Below, piece by piece: positions 61,379-64,000 of a stretch of DNA of 64,000 nucleotides. The DNA comes from JALYXV01 sp963791545 (GTDB taxonomy: Bacteria > Actinomycetota > Acidimicrobiia > Acidimicrobiales > Palsa-688), in the NCBI GenBank assembly GCA_963791545.1, contig CAWBSR010000002.1:256263-320262 (forward strand), in the 5' to 3' direction. Each line of letters begins with the position of its first letter. Position 1 is the first letter of the stretch. The notes beneath the pieces were generated by a model. That model did not search any database. It worked only from the letters and a program-made list of their open reading frames with translations, and was not told where the DNA came from. The position numbers and the translations under genes are program-made.

Positions 61379-62412
61379 CAGCAGCCGCCGATCGCTTGCG
61401 CGTCGATCGCTTCGCTCGCCCGGCGGTATTCGCCGGCCAGCCAGTCGTTCGCCAGGTGCAGATAGATCCGGGTCGACTCAATGGAACGGTGTCCCGCCTG
61501 GGCTTGGATCGCCTCAAGGGCCATGCCCGCTTCGCGCAGCCGGGTGAAACAGGTGTGACGCAGTTGGTGGCACGTCAGGTGTGTCAGCCCCGCCCGACTC
61601 CGGGCCCCGGCCACGATCTCATCGAGTCCCGCGGCCGAGAGCGGCTGACCGCGACGCTGACCCTTCAGGACAACGAACACCGCGTCGGTCGCTGACGCTT
61701 TGGGCCGCTCATCGTCCAGATAGGCGCCCAGCGTCTTGAAAAATCGGGCCGAGATCGGCACGATCCGTTGGTGGCCGCCCTTCCCGTCGGCGATGAACAG
61801 TCGCCGTTCGCCGGGACGCACATCGCTCACGCGTAACCCCAGCACCTCGCAGCGTCGCAGCCCTCCCAGCAGCATCGCCTCGACCATCGCCCGGTCCCGG
61901 TTGGTGCGCAATGCCGCCAGCAGCGCGTTGGCCTCGTCGGGATCGATCACCCGCGGCAATGTCCGCGGCGCCCGGATCAAGGGCACACCTCGCACCGGTC
62001 GCTGCCCCGGGCGTCGCATCGCGAGCCCCCGCGGAACCGGGTTGCGGGTCACGTCGCAATCGCCCCGGATGATCAAATACTCATACAGGCCGGCGATCGT
62101 TGCTAGCCGCCGCTTGATCGTCCGAGCCGAAAGTCCGCTCTCCCCGTCCTCGATCCGCACCACTTTGGTCCCGTGACGCGCCGCCCTTTGCGCCTTGATA
62201 AACGCGAGAACATCGGCCGTGGTCACCTCGACCGGCTCCTTGTCGATGACGGAGAAGAACACCTTCAAATCGAAAGCGGTGGCCAGCACCGTGTTCCAAC
62301 GTGCCCTGGCGGTGCCCAACTCGAGATACCCGTCGAGGAGCGGATGACCGACTCGGATTACCTCATTGCCGGCAACTCCTGACGAGCGGACAAGGCACGG
62401 CGTGAAAGCCAC
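61378..62412 (-). CDS. Tyrosine recombinase, Tn554 TnpA-like (344 aa)
   Basis: The 344-residue recombinase has a core-binding domain (LKVFFSVIDKEPVEVTTADV, SGLSARTIKRRLATIAGLYE) and a full catalytic site: AMLLGGLRRCEVLGLRVSDV (Arg), DGKGGHQRIVPISARF (Lys), LTHLTCHQLRHTCFTRLREA (HxxR), QAGHRSIESTRIYLHL (His and Tyr). GTG 62412 opens the frame; the first 15 residues are weak and the start may be later. Its TGA overlaps the ATG of the second recombinase, so both are co-translated. In Tn554 such pairs act together in site-specific transposition. Confidence 0.86.
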   Translation of the reverse strand: MAFTPCLVRSSGVAGNEVIRVGHPLLDGYLELGTARARWNTVLATAFDLKVFFSVIDKEPVEVTTADVLAFIKAQRAARHGTKVVRIEDGESGLSARTIKRRLATIAGLYEYLIIRGDCDVTRNPVPRGLAMRRPGQRPVRGVPLIRAPRTLPRVIDPDEANALLAALRTNRDRAMVEAMLLGGLRRCEVLGLRVSDVRPGERRLFIADGKGGHQRIVPISARFFKTLGAYLDDERPKASATDAVFVVLKGQRRGQPLSAAGLDEIVAGARSRAGLTHLTCHQLRHTCFTRLREAGMALEAIQAQAGHRSIESTRIYLHLANDWLAGEYRRASEAIDAQAIGGC

Positions 62413-62489
62413 AGAAGTCTCCGATCATGGTCGTGACCCCAGCCTGACCGGCCCCAACGACTGGCAGGTGGATCACCCGCATATCGTGA

Positions 62490-63262
62490 CTAGTCGAAGA
62501 ACTGGGCGCAGAACGCCCGGGCGTCTTCGATGCAGCCGAAGCGGTCGGGGAACGCCGGGCAGTACTTCAAGGTCTTGAAGGCGGCCTCGGAGTAGGGGTT
62601 GTCGTTGGAGACGTGGGGGCGGCTGTGGCTGCGGGTGACGCCGAGCTCGGCGAGGAGCACGGCGACGGGCTTGGAGGTCATCGACGTGCCCCGATCGGCG
62701 TGGATCGACAACATGTCGGCGGTGATGCCGTCGGATTTGAGGGCGTCGGCGATGAACGCCTTGGCCAGCTCGGCGGTCTCGGTCGGGGCGACCATCCAGC
62801 CGATCACCTTGCGGGAGAAGATGTCGATGATCACGTAGCAGGTCGAAGTAGACGCCCTTGGACGGGCCCTTGCAGTTTGGTGATGTCCCACGACCACACC
62901 TCGTTCGGGCCGCGGGCGACGAGCTCGGGGCGGACCCGGGCGGGATGGGTGGCCTGGCGGCGCCGTTCGCGGATCTCGTCGTGGGCCCGCAGGACCCGGT
63001 ACATGGTCGAGATCGACGCCACGTAGCGGCCTGCGTCGAGCAAGATGGCCCACACCTGGGCGGGGGCCAGGTCCACGAACTGCGGCAGGTGCAGCAGCTC
63101 CAGGACCGCCGCCAGCTCGGCGTCGGTGAGCTTGTTGGGCGGCGAGCACCGTGGTGCGGGCGGCCCGTGGCGGGGCCCGGCGACCGCCCGGTAATGCGAC
63201 GCCCGGGACCGTCCCGACAGCACACAGGCCCGGCGCAACCCGACGACGGGGGTCAGTTCGGC
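62490..63262 (-). pseudogene. IS3 orfB, frameshifted and lacking its 3' end
   Basis: The first frame encodes LTPVVGLRRACVLSGRSRAS, NKLTDAELAAVLELLHLPQF, STMYRVLRAHDEIRERRRQA and PNEVWSWDITKLQGP. After about 62850 it switches to YVIIDIFSRKVIGWMVAPTE, DGITADMLSIHADRGTSMTS and YSEAAFKTLKYCPAFPDRFG, ending CAQFFD at 62490. The usual YN.R.HS.(I/L)G tail is missing, so the 3' end was lost where the Tn554-like recombinase unit begins. The first two DDE acids (WDIT, HADRG) and the Glu (SEAAFKTLK) are present. Confidence 0.8.
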
Positions 63263-63277
63263 ACACGAGCACGGCGA

Positions 63278-63723
63278 TCAGTTCTTCGGCTTGGGGTCGG
63301 AGTCCGCGCTCTCGGCAAGCGTCGCCAAGAGCGCGTGTGCTTTTCCCATGATCTCCAACGCCAACTTGTGTTTCGCCAGTTCCGCCTCGGCCCGATCGGC
63401 CCGGCGGGTCTCCTTCGCCAACGCCGCCGAGTCGCCGCCGGCGGCGGCGTCTTCGATGTCGCCGCCGCGGTCACGTCGCTCGAGCCTGACCGGTGCAACA
63501 ACCCGGCTTCCCGGGCTCGACGCCAGTCGGTGATGTGCGAGCTGTACAGCCCCTCCCGGCGCAAGAAGGCGCCCTTCTCACCCGAGCCGCTCATCCGGTC
63601 GTAGTCGGCCAGGATCGTCAGCTTGTAGTCGGCGTCGAAACGACGTCGTCGAGGTCGGTCAGGCGGCGGGGGATCTCCCACAACCTCATCATGGGCGCGT
63701 TCGGTCAAGGTTGGCATGGTCAT
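63278..63723 (-). pseudogene. IS3 orfA with internal frameshift
   Basis: The minus strand begins MTMPTLTERAHDEVVGD and a helix-turn-helix (RRRFDADYKLTILADYDRMS, REGLYSSHITDWRRAREAGL), typical of IS3 orfA. After about 63480 the leucine-zipper part lies in another frame: RADRAEAELAKHKLALEIMG then KAHALLATLAESADSDPKPK with a stop at 63278. A programmed shift between orfA and orfB is normal in IS3, but this break lies inside orfA. Confidence 0.75.
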
Positions 63724-64000
63724 GTCGGTCTACTGCTCCGGTCTCGCCCTCAGAGGGATGGTCTACAACCCTGCTGGTCTCACATCAGCCTGACAGAGAG
63801 GGAGGGCCGCCACCTTGCCAGAGCAGAGCTACGAACTGCTACGTCGAACGAGCCGATCGGCCCGGCTTTGCCGGCCTGTCGGACCGCTCCACCCTCTACT
63901 AGGCCGAGGATCTGCTCACCCCAGAACAGTGCCGTCCCGCCAGACAGCATCGACGTGGGCGGCGGATCCGGGCGACGTTCGATCAGCCACTCCACCACCG
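63724..64000. other. Window end without a confirmed gene
   Basis: A minus frame (MVEWLIERRPDPPPTSMLSG then GTALFWGEQILGLVEGG) has a mildly protein-like composition and runs off toward the window edge, but no family or ribosome binding site is recognised. It may be the edge of another insertion sequence or a gene cut by the IS3 element. Confidence 0.3.

Noticed and set aside
1..64000. CRISPR arrays, tRNA and rRNA genes
   Set aside because: I looked for evenly spaced repeats and cloverleaf or rRNA landmarks by eye and saw none; a dedicated scan could still find a tRNA in the gaps.

Overview
The window is high-GC DNA with tightly packed genes, many 4-base ATGA/GTGA start-stop overlaps and frequent GTG/TTG starts. 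Together with a DUF2510-type protein, an SCP2 protein, a DUF7064/AttH-like protein and an LAxTG-type wall-sorting signal, this points to an actinobacterium. I infer Acidimicrobiia or a near relative; this is style and family content, not a database result. No rRNA, tRNA or CRISPR array was recognised.

Region 1 (1-20.9 kb) is intact core metabolism. The rightward genes are sucC(partial)-sucD (succinyl-CoA synthetase), purN-purH (purine synthesis), folD-metF (folate one-carbon metabolism) and icd-mdh (TCA cycle). Small envelope or lipid-associated genes follow (DUF2510, SCP2, DUF7064-like, a Pro-rich membrane protein, an SRPBCC protein). A leftward unit then runs glycoside hydrolase 2-like gene - sdhC-sdhA-sdhB. 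Next come a sigma-factor-like protein fused to a membrane anchor and ectodomain, and a divergent MoxR/magnesium-chelatase-type ATPase that lacks its usual vWA partner.

Region 2 (21-24.2 kb) is a scar. It holds broken pieces of SNF2-type helicase in both orientations and an ISAzo13 transposase fragment, then an apparently intact secreted LAFTG-type protein and a Cys-rich orphan gene.

Region 3 (24.2-52.1 kb) is a surface-polysaccharide locus: a membrane nucleotide-sugar 4,6-dehydratase, a Wzz/BY-kinase, an epimerase, a heparinase II/III-like protein, a two-domain sugar oxidoreductase, UDP-GlcNAc 2-epimerase, several glycosyltransferases, a polysaccharide deacetylase, a cupin, a DegT aminotransferase, a GNAT acetyltransferase, methyltransferases and an asparagine synthetase-like amidotransferase. 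It is cut in two by a 4.4-kb island (35.8-40.2 kb) of tyrosine-recombinase, IS630, IS3-like and IS110 remnants. The right half looks lower in GC than the core, and four of its genes carry single frameshifts.

Region 4 (52.2-64 kb) is an insertion-sequence graveyard. It contains a broken tyrosine recombinase and an IS630 element split by an IS1380 element, with readable ends and target duplications for both. It also has IS3, ISL3, DUF6431 and IS256 remnants, one plausible orphan gene, and an intact Tn554-like pair of tyrosine recombinases (344 and 607 aa).

The first 20 kb is vertically conserved metabolism. The rest is a variable surface-glycan region in which repeated insertion and gene decay have accumulated. 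I did not find a clear new molecular system. The most unusual items are the nucleophile-less GH2 gene coupled to sdhCAB, the sigma-ectodomain fusion, the eroded helicase, and the nested IS that can be reversed on paper to restore an open transposase.
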